Below are positions 54,498 to 64,000 of a stretch of 64,000 nt of DNA, one piece after another. A program made the position numbers and the translations under genes. Numbering within the stretch: the stretch's first letter is position 1; each line of letters starts with the position of its first letter. The notes beneath the pieces were generated by a model. It did not search any database and was not told the DNA's origin. It saw only the letters and a list, made by a program, of their open reading frames with translations. Location: NCBI GenBank assembly GCA_963777435.1, contig CAVZQT010000001.1, positions 186,001 to 250,000 of the forward strand. The letters run 5' to 3'. The stretch is from AP-15 sp963777435. Lineage in GTDB: Bacteria; Pseudomonadota; Alphaproteobacteria; ATCC43930; CGMCC-115725.

Positions 54498-56402
54498 ATG
54501 CGGGGAATTCAAAACCGGATGACAGCGCTCGCGGTAGCCGCCGCAATCGTGCTGGTGCTGGCGGGCATCGGGCTGTCTGTCTGGTTCGAGCGGTCCTATG
54601 AGCAGCGCCGGATGCGAGGAAGCCAGCGCACAGGCCCGCATTCTGGCGGCGACCTCTACCGCTGCGCTGACCTTTAACGACCGCAAGGCCGCGGCGGAAT
54701 ATGTCGGCGCGCTTGGCGGCCAACCCCGAGATCAAGACCGCGGCGATCTATGATGCGAACGGCAAATTGTTTGCTGGTTTCGCCCGCGCCCCCGATCAGG
54801 GGCCGCCGCAACGGGCCCCGCGCGGCAACGGCCGGCATTGGAAGCGAGGGCCTGTGGGTCACTGCCCCGGTGCAGCAAGGGACCACGTCTCTCGGAACGG
54901 TCTACATCGAGACCTTTCCCGATCCGATCAGGCGGCGTGCGGCGCGCTATGGCTTCGTCGCCTTGATCTTTACCTTGGCCGCGTTGGTCGTCGGGGTGCT
55001 GGCCGCGGGTCAGTCGGCGTTGCGAAGGGCGAATGACGAGCTCAAGAGGCGCGCAGAGGAGCTCGCCGCGGCGATTGTCCGTCTCGAAACCGAAATCGAT
55101 CGAGCGCGAGAAGGCGCAAGAGGCGCTGCGCCAGGCGCAAAAGATGGAAGCCGTCGGGCAGCTGACCGGCGGCGTGGCGCACGATTTCAACAATCTGCTG
55201 CAGGTGATCACCGGTAATCTCGAGCTCCTGCGCCAGCGGGCCGGCGATAGTCGCGACGATATTCGCCGGTTGGCGGATGGGGCGATGCGCGGTGCCGATC
55301 GCGCGGCGTCGCTGACCCAGCGCTTGCTCGCTTTTTCGCGGCGCCAGCCGCTGGCGCCGCAGCCGATCGACGTCAACAAACTTGTCGCCGGCATGTCGGA
55401 TCTGCTGCACCGAACACATCGGCGAGACGATCAGCGATCGAAACGGTGCTTGCCCCCGGCGTTTGGCGGGTCTCCGCCGATGCCAACCAGCTCGAAAACG
55501 CTCTGCTCAACCTCGCGGTCAACGCCCGGGACGCGATGCCGGATGGCGGCAAGCTGACGATCGAGACCGGAAACGCGTTTCTCGATGAGGAATACGCCGC
55601 CCGCCACGAGGAGGTTCAGCCCGGCCAATATGTGTGGTGGCCGTCAGCGACACCGGCACCGGCATGCCTAAGGAAACTCTGGCGCGGGTGTTTCGAGCCG
55701 TTTTTTACGACCAAGGAGAGCCGGCCGGGGCTCCGGGTTAGGCCTGTCGCAGGTCTACGGGTTCATGCGGCAGTCGGGCGGACATGCGGCGATCTATAGC
55801 GAGGTCGGCGAGGGCACGACGGTGCGGCTCTATCTGCCGCGGCACACGGGCGCCGACGCGGCGGCCGATGCCGGCGCCGAGGCTCACCGCGGCCGTCGCC
55901 GAAAATGACGAACTCGTGCTGGTCGTCGAAGACGACGAAGACGTGCGGGCGAACACCGTCATGATGGTCCGCGAGCTCGGCTACCGCGTTCTCGAAGCGG
56001 CAGACGGAAATGCCGCCCTGCGGTGTGCTTGAACAGCAGCCGGCGGTGCGGCTGCTGTTCACCGATGTCGGATTGCCGGGCGGGCTGAACGGGCGTCAGC
56101 TTGCGGACAAGGCGAGGCAGCTGCGCCCCGATCTCGTCGTGCTGTTCACGTCAGGCTATGCCCGCAACGCGATCGTCCATCATGGCCGGCTCGATCCGGG
56201 CGTTGAGATGATCGGCAAGCCCTTCACCTACGCCGCGCTCGGCACCAAGATCCGAAAAGTGCTGGACGAGCATCCGAACAGGCGGGATGACCACCCATCG
56301 CGTTTTATAACGGTGCCAGACGGCATCTCGACAGTTCGAGTGGTTGATTACTTACTTACTAACTTATTACGTGGTTATAATAAATATTTAAGATCCAGCT
56401 AA
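54498..56402 (+). CDS. Hybrid sensor histidine kinase/response regulator (many apparent frameshifts)
   Basis: About 620 residues when joined. N-terminal helix (ALAVAAAIVLVLAGIGLSVW), a periplasmic sensor (ARILAATSTAALTFNDRKAA, YVGALAANPEIKTAAIYDAN) resembling CHASE8, a second helix (FVALIFTLAALVVGVLAAG), then HisKA with the phospho-accepting His in GVAHDFNNLLQVITGN, ATPase N box in LENALLNLAVNARDAMPDGG, and FFTTKE of the F box. A receiver domain follows: LVLVVEDDEDVRANTVMMVR, LLFTDVGLPGG with the phospho-Asp, and the Lys in VEMIGKPFTYAAL. The pieces lie in successive frames separated by single surplus bases. Cluster with YfiR suggests signal-dependent control; no cyclase domain is present. 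The last 30 residues are in unusually AT-rich DNA. Confidence 0.78.
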
Positions 56403-56496
56403 ATCAACTTCTAGTTACGCCTCTCGACGATCTTCATCCCGCCCTGTGCGGCCCGACTTCGGGACGGCCGTCAGAGCGGGATGGCGTTGTTTACGG

Positions 56497-57284
56497 TTAT
56501 TTAAAACCGTTGGTTTCGAATTCGTCGCGCAAACGGGAGGAGCGCGGATAATTATGGTTTCGGGTTGACCCTTCGCCGGTCGCGTTGATGCGATCGAGCA
56601 CCATCGTCGTACGCGCGGCGACGCGCATCAGATCGGTCGCGGCCTGCCGCAGCCGGGCTCGCATGTCGGCCGATCCTTCGGCCAAAGCAGCATCAAAACT
56701 CGAACGAAACGATGCAATCGCCGCCTCCGCGCGCAATGAAGCTCGCTGTCCAAACCCGGAAAGGCTGTTGCCCCCGGTGAAATCCGCGAATAGGCATTCC
56801 GCCTGGATCCCGAATACTTTCGGGCACCGCCTTTGGGGGTTACTGGCGCCGGCGGTGCGGCGTTCCGCGCCGTCCATCCTGGAAATCGAGCGCCTGAGGC
56901 AGATCCGGGCGAGTTGGCAGTGACCTTTACAGTCGCCGTCGCGGGCTTGGCAAAGTGTCCCGCGAAGTGGGGCCAGGTGCGGCGGGTTTCGCGCGAAGCA
57001 CGCCGGAGTGAGCGGCCTCAGCCATAACCTTCTCGCTCGCCGCCGGCATTGCCATGGCAGGCTCCACTGCATTCGCCCGAACGAGCCGCGTCTGCGGCGT
57101 TTCTGCAGGATAAGTTGACGTCGGCGTGGCGATATTGCTGTCGGCCGTTGCCCGTTGCGTTTAAGAATATAGTGAATTGCCGGCGAGGTGTGCAGCCATA
57201 ACTTCGCGCAATTTTGCTAATAGACTCGCCGCTTTCGTAGCGTGCCGCAATGGCGTTCCACTCGCCCTGCGGAATTTTCGACAT
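56497..57284 (-). CDS. Probable helix-turn-helix DNA-binding protein (apparent frameshifts)
   Basis: The N-terminus MSKIPQGEWNAIAARYESGE and SISKIARSYGC is a good helix-turn-helix of the transposase/resolvase type, with AAGGAG before the ATG at 57284. After the Cys the frame leaves; TSPAIHYILKRNGQRPTAIS continues the HTH in a second frame, an Ala/Pro linker (NAVEPAMAMPAASEKVMAEA) in a third, and a helical C-terminus (RAEAAIASFRSSFDAALAEG, ATDLMRVAARTTMVLDRINA) in the second again. Corrected length is about 260 residues. The order of domains looks right for one regulator family. Target unknown. Confidence 0.5.
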
Positions 57285-57715
57285 TCCCAACTCCTTCGCC
57301 CAATTCTTGTGGGCGCTATTTTCACTTGAGAGGCTGCTGATCGATCGGCTTTAGGCGCGCAGGCAAACAATTCCTGCTACGTATAAGGAGTTGAAGCTGC
57401 CCTATCGCCAAGAAATAGGGGTGGGGTTAACCAATTCAAGATCGTCTTTTAAAACAAAGAACGATCTTACCAAGCGACGGCGCCATCTTGATAAGTGGTG
57501 ATCAGAATCAGCGACAATCCATCGCTCTGCGTTTAAAATACAGCCTGGTAAATGCTGTGATGCTCAGAGAGTGGCCTGGGGGCATGCTGTCCGCAGGCGC
57601 CGTTAAGCGCGGCCGATGCACAGAGACGGTCGGAAACCCGCAAAATCTGTCGATAAACAATCCGCGGTTGCCCTAATCTGAGGGCGCAGCAGGTCCAACC
57701 GAAAAGGAAACCACC
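57285..57715 (+). other. Intergenic stretch, divergent promoter region
   Basis: About 430 bp between the divergent HTH gene and the small barrel genes. GC is lower than in the genes (for example TTTTAAAACAAAGAACGATC near 57450). A tract (57590-57680) precedes the ribosome site AAAAGGAAACC of the next gene. No coding frame is convincing. It may hold the operator of the HTH protein; no symmetric site was identified. Confidence 0.4.
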
Positions 57716-58024
57716 ATGACCCACATCTATGTCGTGCAAATGGACATCCCGGCTGAATTGGAAGCCGAATTCAACCGCATTTACGACGAGGATCACGTGC
57801 CCACCATTCTTAAAGTCCCCGGGGTGCGGTCTTGCCGGCGCTACCGCCTGGAGCATTCGACCGTCCCTTCGATGCCGCGCTATCTCGCGATCTACGAGTG
57901 CGATAATTCCGAGGTAATCAACAGCCCGGCCTGGATCGAAGCCTCCGATAGTGGAGAGTGGAAACCTAAGATCCGCCCGCACAGTACAAACCGCCAGCAC
58001 TCAATATTCCACCAGATCGCATGA
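57716..58024 (+). CDS. Small dimeric alpha/beta barrel-type protein (copy A)
   Basis: 102 residues. MTHIYVVQMDIPAELEAEFN, RIYDEDHVPTILKVPGVRSC and SMPRYLAIYECDNSEVINSP form the pattern of EthD/DUF4286-like ferredoxin-fold proteins (strand, helix, conserved H and P, strand). Such proteins act in degradation of aromatic compounds or as small oxygenases. No catalytic assignment is possible. Followed by a paralogue and by an ABM protein, all in the same direction with good ribosome sites. Confidence 0.7.
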   Translation: MTHIYVVQMDIPAELEAEFNRIYDEDHVPTILKVPGVRSCRRYRLEHSTVPSMPRYLAIYECDNSEVINSPAWIEASDSGEWKPKIRPHSTNRQHSIFHQIA

Positions 58025-58075
58025 CCCCGCACCCTGCATAAATTGCTGGTAGGCACAGTCGAGGAGGAATACGCG

Positions 58076-58386
58076 ATGGCGCATCTTTTTATGGTTCAGC
58101 TCGATGTTCCTGTTGAGCACGAGGCCGAGTTCAATCGCGTTTACGACACCGAGCACTTTCCGATGCTTATGAAAGTGCCGGGGGTGCGCAATGGCGCCCG
58201 GTACCGGCTTGAGAATTCGACAGTTTCAGGGAATGCAGCGTTATTTGACGATATATGAGACTCGACTCGCCCGATGTTTTAAAGAGCGACGCCTGGGAGA
58301 AAGCAGGTGCGTTTGGCGACTGGGCCACCAAGATCCGCCCAAAACTGACCGCTCGTCATCACAGCGTTTTTGAACGCATCGCCTGA
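58076..58386 (+). CDS. Small dimeric alpha/beta barrel-type protein (copy B, two apparent frameshifts)
   Basis: A tandem paralogue of 57716-58024 (MVQLDVPVEHEAEFNRVYDT, EHFPMLMKVPGVRNGARYRL). The frame ends early at 58258, but MQRYLTIYET and then DSPDVLKSDAWEKAGAFGDW, WATKIRPKLTARHHSVFERI continue in two other frames to the TGA at 58384. Two single surplus bases (near 58227 and 58264) restore about 102 residues, matching copy A in length and end. GAGGAGGA lies upstream of the ATG at 58076. Confidence 0.65.
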
Positions 58387-58401
58387 GAGGAGGAATTCGC
58401 A

Positions 58402-58710
58402 ATGATTCATGTGGTCGCCATCATCACCGCCAAACCCGGCATGCGCGCGCAGATACTCGAAGCGTTTCGTGCCAATATGCCGGCGGTTCACGCCGAACAA
58501 GGCTGCATCGAATACGGACCGGCGATCGATGCCGAAGGCGTCGGGAGCTTTCAGACGAAATTCGGCCCCGATACCTTTGTCGTGATCGAGAAGTGGGAGA
58601 GCCTGGACGCCTTAAAGGCGCACGGCGCCTCGCCGCATATGGCGGCCTATGCCGCAAAAACCCGCGACATGATCGCCAGCCGCGTCATCCACGTATTGCA
58701 GCCGGCCTGA
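58402..58710 (+). CDS. Antibiotic biosynthesis monooxygenase (ABM) domain protein
   Basis: 102 residues. VVAIITAKPGMRAQILEAFR, EQGCIEYGPAIDAEG and FVVIEKWESLDALKAHGASP with the conserved W-E and H of the ABM fold (YgiN-like quinol monooxygenase class). It starts 15 bp after copy B, and GAGAGGAGG precedes the ATG. Cofactor-free oxygenation of a quinol or similar compound is plausible; substrate unknown. Confidence 0.82.
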   Translation: MIHVVAIITAKPGMRAQILEAFRANMPAVHAEQGCIEYGPAIDAEGVGSFQTKFGPDTFVVIEKWESLDALKAHGASPHMAAYAAKTRDMIASRVIHVLQPA

Positions 58711-59211
58711 TCCGTTCACTGCTCGAACACGGTGGCGGCTCGCCGCGGCTCGGCCGGGGTCGCCAGAGCCGCCGCTAAACGCCGCGACAACTTCATCCTC
58801 GGCCAGCGCGGTTCGGCGCTGGCGACCCGGCCCGTAACGGGAGCCATTGGGTCGAGTTTAGGCGGAGCGGTCGGGTCGCGGGAGTACCCTGCCCGAGACG
58901 AAAGCGTGTGTCGCTCCCAAATGGAGCCGATGCGGTGTCGACAGACCTATGGATAAAACCGGCCTCACGGTGAGGGCACCCCACCTCCAGTGTCTGGGTG
59001 GCCCGGTTGCCGGCCGACTTTCCGCCGTTCATGGTCAGGTCGGGCCCCAGCCCGAAACCGGGCGATGGCTCTCGTATTTTTGACGACATTGGCGTAGCTT
59101 GTTAGCGCTGTTGGAACAGCGGCGAAGATAACAGCCGCGAGTTTCGGAACCACAGCGACAGGCAGGCAAAACGGCGAGCGGATAAACCGCGCCGCGTCTG
59201 GGGAGGTTTGG
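58711..59211 (+). other. Intergenic stretch without recognised gene
   Basis: About 500 bp of GC-rich sequence. Several short open frames on both strands lack ribosome sites and recognisable content. I see no RNA gene, and no clear promoter apart from a modest AT-rich region (TATTTTTGACGACATTGGCG, 59072-59091) that may serve the lipoprotein gene downstream. Confidence 0.4.
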
Positions 59212-59547
59212 ATGCAGCGTTTCGACCGCAGTGTCGGCATTTGCGCGGCCGTATTATCAACTGTGCTGGCGGTTGCCTGCACATCGGTCGACCCGGCGCC
59301 GGCCGATCGGCTGGCGGTCTCGGTCGCGCCCTATCCGCCGCCGCCAAAGCGAGCCGAAATTCCACCGGCCCCGCCTTCACCGGACGCGTTGTGGCAGGCC
59401 GGGCATTGGACATGGAACGGCGCAAGCTTTGCCTGGACGCCGGGCTCCTACATCCGGCGGCCGACGCCGACCGCAAATTGGCTGCCCGGTTATTGGGTGC
59501 AGGATTCGAGCGGCTGGATTTGGACCGACGGCCACTGGCAGTCGTAA
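59212..59547 (+). CDS. YXWGXW-repeat-like lipoprotein
   Basis: 111 residues. Signal peptide with lipobox LAVAC (Cys at about residue 23), a Pro-rich linker (SVAPYPPPPKRAEIPPAPPS), then tryptophan-rich repeats: WQAGHWTWNGASFAWTPGSY, WLPGYWVQDSSGWIWTDGHW. The W-x-x-G-H-W/W-x-x-G-Y-W spacing is that of the YXWGXW family of small exported proteins with unknown function. Probably anchored to the outer or inner membrane. Ribosome site GGGGAGG upstream. Confidence 0.75.
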   Translation: MQRFDRSVGICAAVLSTVLAVACTSVDPAPADRLAVSVAPYPPPPKRAEIPPAPPSPDALWQAGHWTWNGASFAWTPGSYIRRPTPTANWLPGYWVQDSSGWIWTDGHWQS

Positions 59548-59793
59548 TATAAAAGGCCCAATGTTCTCTGGTGCCGGAACGGCTCTTTTCCAGGTCAGCC
59601 GATCAAGGGAAAGAGGCGGAGCGCAGTGGAGCTAGTGGTACAAATCAAACAGACGATTCCTCTCTACTTTTTGCGCCGCCCGGCAAAAGTGGGGCCAAGA
59701 CGACAGACGAGGTGTTCGTAGCCTTGGATATCCGCTTCCGTGGGTATGATGTGTAAAAGGGCTGGTAAGGGTTACACGCGAACCACCAGCGGG

Positions 59794-60249
59794 CTATTCT
59801 TCGGCTCTGAGCGCCAACTCGATCAATGGAAGAAGCGCCGGGGCGGTCAACAGGCCGCCCTCGACAATGTCGGCGCGGCTGAGCCAGGCGACCTCGTCGG
59901 CGTCATCGTCGGCAATGCCCTCGCCGGAGACCCAGCGTCCGCGCACCGCGACCAGCGTGTAGTGAAAGCGCACACGGCCCTCGTCGTCGCGATCGATCGT
60001 GTCGATCACCGTCAGCGTTCCGATCGGCTCGGCGACGATTCCGGTCTCCTCCAGGAGTTCGCGCATGGCACCCTCGGCAACGGTCTCGCCCAATTCGAGG
60101 ACGCCGCCCGGAAATCCCCAGCGCCCGGCCATTGGCGGGTTGGCGCGGCGCACCACAAGCGCCCGCTCGCCGCGCAACACCACGGCCAATACTCCGACGA
60201 TCGGCCGCTCCGGGTAGCGGCGCGCCTCGCGCGACCCAGTCTCAGCCAC
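59794..60249 (-). CDS. NUDIX hydrolase
   Basis: 151 residues. The NUDIX box is GGVLELGETVAEGAMRELLE then ETGI (about residues 47-70), with the metal-binding Glu residues in RELLEETG. Members split nucleoside diphosphates linked to other groups; this one, with VLRGERALVVRRANPP, resembles ADP-ribose pyrophosphatase/MutT-like forms. It lies downstream of thiC on the same strand, with a palindromic terminator-like element between. Confidence 0.85.
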   Translation of the reverse strand: MAETGSREARRYPERPIVGVLAVVLRGERALVVRRANPPMAGRWGFPGGVLELGETVAEGAMRELLEETGIVAEPIGTLTVIDTIDRDDEGRVRFHYTLVAVRGRWVSGEGIADDDADEVAWLSRADIVEGGLLTAPALLPLIELALRAEE

Positions 60250-60332
60250 CGTCTATTACTCCCTCCCACTCTGGGTAGAGTGTTGGGGTGAGGGGCTGAC
60301 AGCAAGCGAACCGCCCGATGCCCCCCTCACCC

Positions 60333-60360
60333 TGTCCTCTCCCCGATCGGGGAGAGGACA
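60333..60360 (-). terminator. Perfect 28 bp palindrome behind thiC
   Basis: TGTCCTCTCCCCGA and TCGGGGAGAGGACA form a perfect inverted repeat at 60333-60360, 40 bp after the thiC stop. It makes a stable hairpin with almost no loop. Such GGGGAGAGG palindromes are widespread intergenic repeats in proteobacteria and commonly act as bidirectional stops. No T run follows on the thiC strand. Confidence 0.55.
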
Positions 60361-60400
60361 AATCGGATAGGGGCGGGGAGGCACTAGATTACCGGAGTGT

Positions 60401-62263
<1,863 letters not shown>

Positions 62264-62329
62264 GGTGCCTCCGTTGCAACGAAGATCCGGGATTCCGCGA
62301 TGACGAGGGAGCGGCTCTTGCCGCAGCGT

Positions 62330-62468
62330 TCCTGTCCCTACGCCGGTACGACCCGGATCAGGTTCGAAGGGTTTCCGCGCCCCACCCCACCCGCTTCCGC
62401 TCAGACCAGCGGACGCTTGGCGGGAGTAAGCCGGCGGCATCTCAGCCCCCTGACGGGGCACCCCTTGG
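62330..62468 (-). promoter_or_regulatory. TPP riboswitch upstream of thiC
   Basis: Read on the minus strand, the leader contains GGGGTGCCCCGTCAGGGGGC, then CTGAGATG, a hairpin arm, ACCCTTCGAACCTGATCCGG and GTCGTACCGGCGTAGGGA. These are the P1/P2 (GGGGTGCC...CTGAGA), and P4/P5 (ACCC...GAACCTGATC...GCGTAGGGA) parts of the thi-box. It lies 67 bp from the thiC start. Binding of thiamine pyrophosphate should shut off thiC expression. Confidence 0.92.
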
Positions 62469-62601
62469 ACAAGCGATTATCCGCAGACTGTCGCCCCGGC
62501 GTCAAGGTTGCGGTTTGATGACGCAACCGGATCGCGCCGCGAAAACCATTGTGCCGGTTCGTCAAGAGGTTAAACTCGCCGAAAAGAACATTGGGAGCGC
62601 A

Positions 62602-62904
62602 ATGATCGTCTGGCGCGTAATCGGCTGGATCTTGCTCCTTGCCGGCCTTTCGGTGCTGGTGAGGGACGTAATCGCCGGCTTTGATGCCGGCGCATGGCGG
62701 CCTATTGCTGTCGGCCAATTATGGTACGATCTCGACCGCTCGAGCCTCAACTTGGCTCAAGCAGTAACCCAGCGCTATGTCTCGCCGTTTTTATGGAACC
62801 GGATCGTCGTTTCGGTCCTGTTGTCTTGGGCGTCCGCCGTGCTGATCGGCTTCGGTGCCTTAGTTCTTGTACTAGCCCGGCCACGACGGCCACGGCGCCC
62901 TTGA
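62602..62904 (+). CDS. Small two-helix membrane protein
   Basis: 100 residues from the ATG at 62602 (ribosome site GGGAGC). Two hydrophobic segments: VIGWILLLAGLSVLVRDVIA and IVVSVLLSWASAVLIGFGAL (ending in LVLVLARPRRP). The middle (VGQLWYDLDRSSLNLAQAVT) is hydrophilic and conserved-looking. The tail is Arg/Pro-rich. The function is unknown; the frame is open upstream to 62518, giving an alternative start. It is read away from thiC. Confidence 0.6.
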   Translation: MIVWRVIGWILLLAGLSVLVRDVIAGFDAGAWRPIAVGQLWYDLDRSSLNLAQAVTQRYVSPFLWNRIVVSVLLSWASAVLIGFGALVLVLARPRRPRRP

Positions 62905-62937
62905 CCCCAAATCGTGCCGTGCAAAGAACGCCAGCGC

Positions 62938-63510
62938 TCAAATGCGAATCGTCAACATGCTGGCAGGGCCGAGCAGCGCCAGCAGGCTGACCAGGACGGA
63001 TTTCTCGACCGCAACGCATCCGGCGGTCGGCGAGAAATCAGGGCTCGCGACGTGCAAGAATATCGCGCTGCCGGCGCCGGGCACGACCGGCGCCATGTTG
63101 TAGCCAATCACGACCAAGAGATCGTAGACCGCGTCGTCGAGCCACATCGGCTCGGCATGGGCGGGGTAGGGCAGGTTGACGACGCGGTTATAATTGGCGT
63201 CGGCCGGATCATCGACCCAGGCGTTGCTCGGCTGCAAAGCGCGGATTGGCAAGCGCGTGCGCGGCGGCTCAATCCGATCGGCGCGGTAATAGGCGGAAAT
63301 CAGCGGGAACACCCCGGCGGGGGTGGCGCCGTCGCCTTCCCTCTTGTGCACAGTGAGGCCGGCCCGGCCAACCGCGGCTCGCGCCTTGCCTTCAGGCCAA
63401 GTCAGCCAGCCGCCGCGATATTCGAGATTTTCGTCGTCGACGACGTTCACGATACCGGCGGCGGCCAATTGCGCCGGTAGTGTCAGCAATGCCCGGCGCG
63501 GCACCAACAC
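62938..63510 (-). CDS. L,D-transpeptidase family protein
   Basis: 190 residues. YkuD-type catalytic domain: GDGATPAGVFPLISAYYRAD, MWLDDAVYDLLVVIGYN and, at the end, IFLHVASPDFSPTAGCVAVE, where the His and Cys of the H-x(n)-S-x-G-C active site lie. The L,D-transpeptidase makes 3-3 cross-links or lipoprotein anchors in peptidoglycan, or cuts such bonds. No signal peptide typical of Sec is clear (RRALLTLPAQLAAAG is short). It is 3 bp downstream of the phbB stop, same strand. Confidence 0.8.
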   Translation of the reverse strand: MLVPRRALLTLPAQLAAAGIVNVVDDENLEYRGGWLTWPEGKARAAVGRAGLTVHKREGDGATPAGVFPLISAYYRADRIEPPRTRLPIRALQPSNAWVDDPADANYNRVVNLPYPAHAEPMWLDDAVYDLLVVIGYNMAPVVPGAGSAIFLHVASPDFSPTAGCVAVEKSVLVSLLALLGPASMLTIRI

Positions 63511-63513
63511 GCG

Positions 63514-64000
63514 CTAATACATATGCTGCCCGCCATTGACCGACAGCGTCGAGCCGGTGATGAAATCGGCCTCGTCGGCGACCAGGAACAGCACCGTGCG
63601 GGAGATGTCCTCGGCGCGCCCGAGCCGGCCGACCGGGATGCGGGCGATGATCTTTTCGAGCACATCGGCCGGCACCGCGCGCACCATTTCGGTGTCGACA
63701 TAGCCCGGAGCGACCGCGTTGACGGTGATCCCGCGCGACGCGCCCTCCTGGGCCAATGCCTTGGTGAAGCCGTGAATTCCCGACTTTGCCGCGGCGTAGT
63801 TGACTTGCCCGTACTGCCCAGCCTGGCCGTTGATCGAGCCGATATTGACGATCCGGCCAAAGCCGCGCGCCCGCATCCCTTCGATGACCTGTCTCGACAT
63901 GTTGAAGCACGAGGCCAGATTGGTTTGGATCACTGCGTTCCACTGCTCCCAGTTCATGCGGTGCATGGTTGCGTCGCGCGTGATGCCGGCATTGTTGACC
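63514..64000 (-). CDS. phbB: Acetoacetyl-CoA reductase-like SDR (partial, runs off the window)
   Basis: The C-terminal 160 residues of an SDR; the 5' end lies beyond 64000. VNNAGITRDATMHRM marks PhaB/FabG enzymes; catalytic Ser in NIGSINGQAGQYGQVNY and Tyr-Ala-Ala-Ala-Lys in VNYAAAKSGIHGFT; VAPGYVDTEMVRAVPADVLE and GSTLSVNGGQHMY at the end are very similar to PhaB (PhbB). It reduces acetoacetyl-CoA to 3-hydroxybutyryl-CoA for polyhydroxybutyrate with NADPH. Partner phaA would be upstream outside the window. Confidence 0.85.
   Translation of the reverse strand, partial: VNNAGITRDATMHRMNWEQWNAVIQTNLASCFNMSRQVIEGMRARGFGRIVNIGSINGQAGQYGQVNYAAAKSGIHGFTKALAQEGASRGITVNAVAPGYVDTEMVRAVPADVLEKIIARIPVGRLGRAEDISRTVLFLVADEADFITGSTLSVNGGQHMY

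Noticed and set aside
51964..56402. Programmed ribosomal frameshifting in the receptor or kinase
   Set aside because: Too many shifts, none with a slippery heptamer and stimulatory hairpin that I can see; repeated single-base insertions are simpler.
56497..57072. Stand-alone 191-residue protein
   Set aside because: Its first half is Arg/Cys-rich out-of-frame sequence; only the C-terminal helix region looks real and fits as the end of the HTH gene starting at 57284.

Overview
The window is a chromosomal piece of a GC-rich alphaproteobacterium. The best clue is the minus-strand order ffh - rpsP - rimM - trmD - rplS - leuC - leuD - leuB, together with a ThiC TPP riboswitch, an acetoacetyl-CoA reductase, a UgpC-type ABC cluster and palindromic repeats of a kind common in Rhodospirillales and Hyphomicrobiales. 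The exact genus cannot be told from the sequence. No rRNA, tRNA, CRISPR array, prophage or replication origin is visible.

Layout. 1-10.5 kb: a partial TPP enzyme, an enoyl reductase-like protein, a SirB1 protein, a low-GC two-gene cassette (RusA resolvase plus a nuclease-HEPN fusion), glutathione synthetase, a large unknown membrane protein, a tyrosine phosphatase, a DUF2272 lipoprotein, a ROK kinase, an SDR and an FMN reductase. 10.7-17.5 kb: a sugar/polyol-type ABC importer with two paralogous Tat-exported binding proteins, and a tandem pair of small secreted proteins between ATPase and second binding protein. 17.5-27.2 kb: an HExxH protein, an aldo/keto reductase, then the leucine biosynthesis and translation/SRP block, with a small two-gene insertion between leuC and leuD. 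27.4-29 kb: a complete IS1380-type element. 29.3-33.8 kb: Hsp20, Lon and a manganese catalase. 34-47.5 kb: amidase, CPA1 antiporter, 2-hydroxyacid dehydrogenase, yejB and yejA without yejE or yejF, HisN-type phosphatase, membrane cytochrome c, KdsB, PheA, a TPR protein, a second manganese catalase and a quinone reductase. 47.7-51.5 kb: an orphan binding protein, a decayed IS1380 copy, hemerythrin and YihY/BrkB. 51.9-56.4 kb: a signalling cluster of TonB-dependent receptor, YfiR and hybrid histidine kinase. 56.5-64 kb: an HTH protein, small ferredoxin-fold barrel proteins, a YXWGXW lipoprotein, NUDIX, thiC with riboswitch, an L,D-transpeptidase and a partial phbB.

An important caveat: about fifteen genes, including essential ones (ffh, trmD, rimM, rplS), are split between reading frames. 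Every junction I worked through is explained by one extra base, often in or beside a run of identical bases. This looks like uncorrected long-read insertion error rather than gene decay, so these genes are annotated as single CDSs spanning the shifts.

The best candidates for something undescribed are the RusA plus PD-(D/E)xK-HEPN pair (2.6-3.7 kb), the ParB-like microprotein plus 146-residue unknown inserted in the leu operon (21.4-22.1 kb), the small secreted protein pair in the ABC cluster, and the miniature molybdenum-hydroxylase-like protein beside the first catalase.
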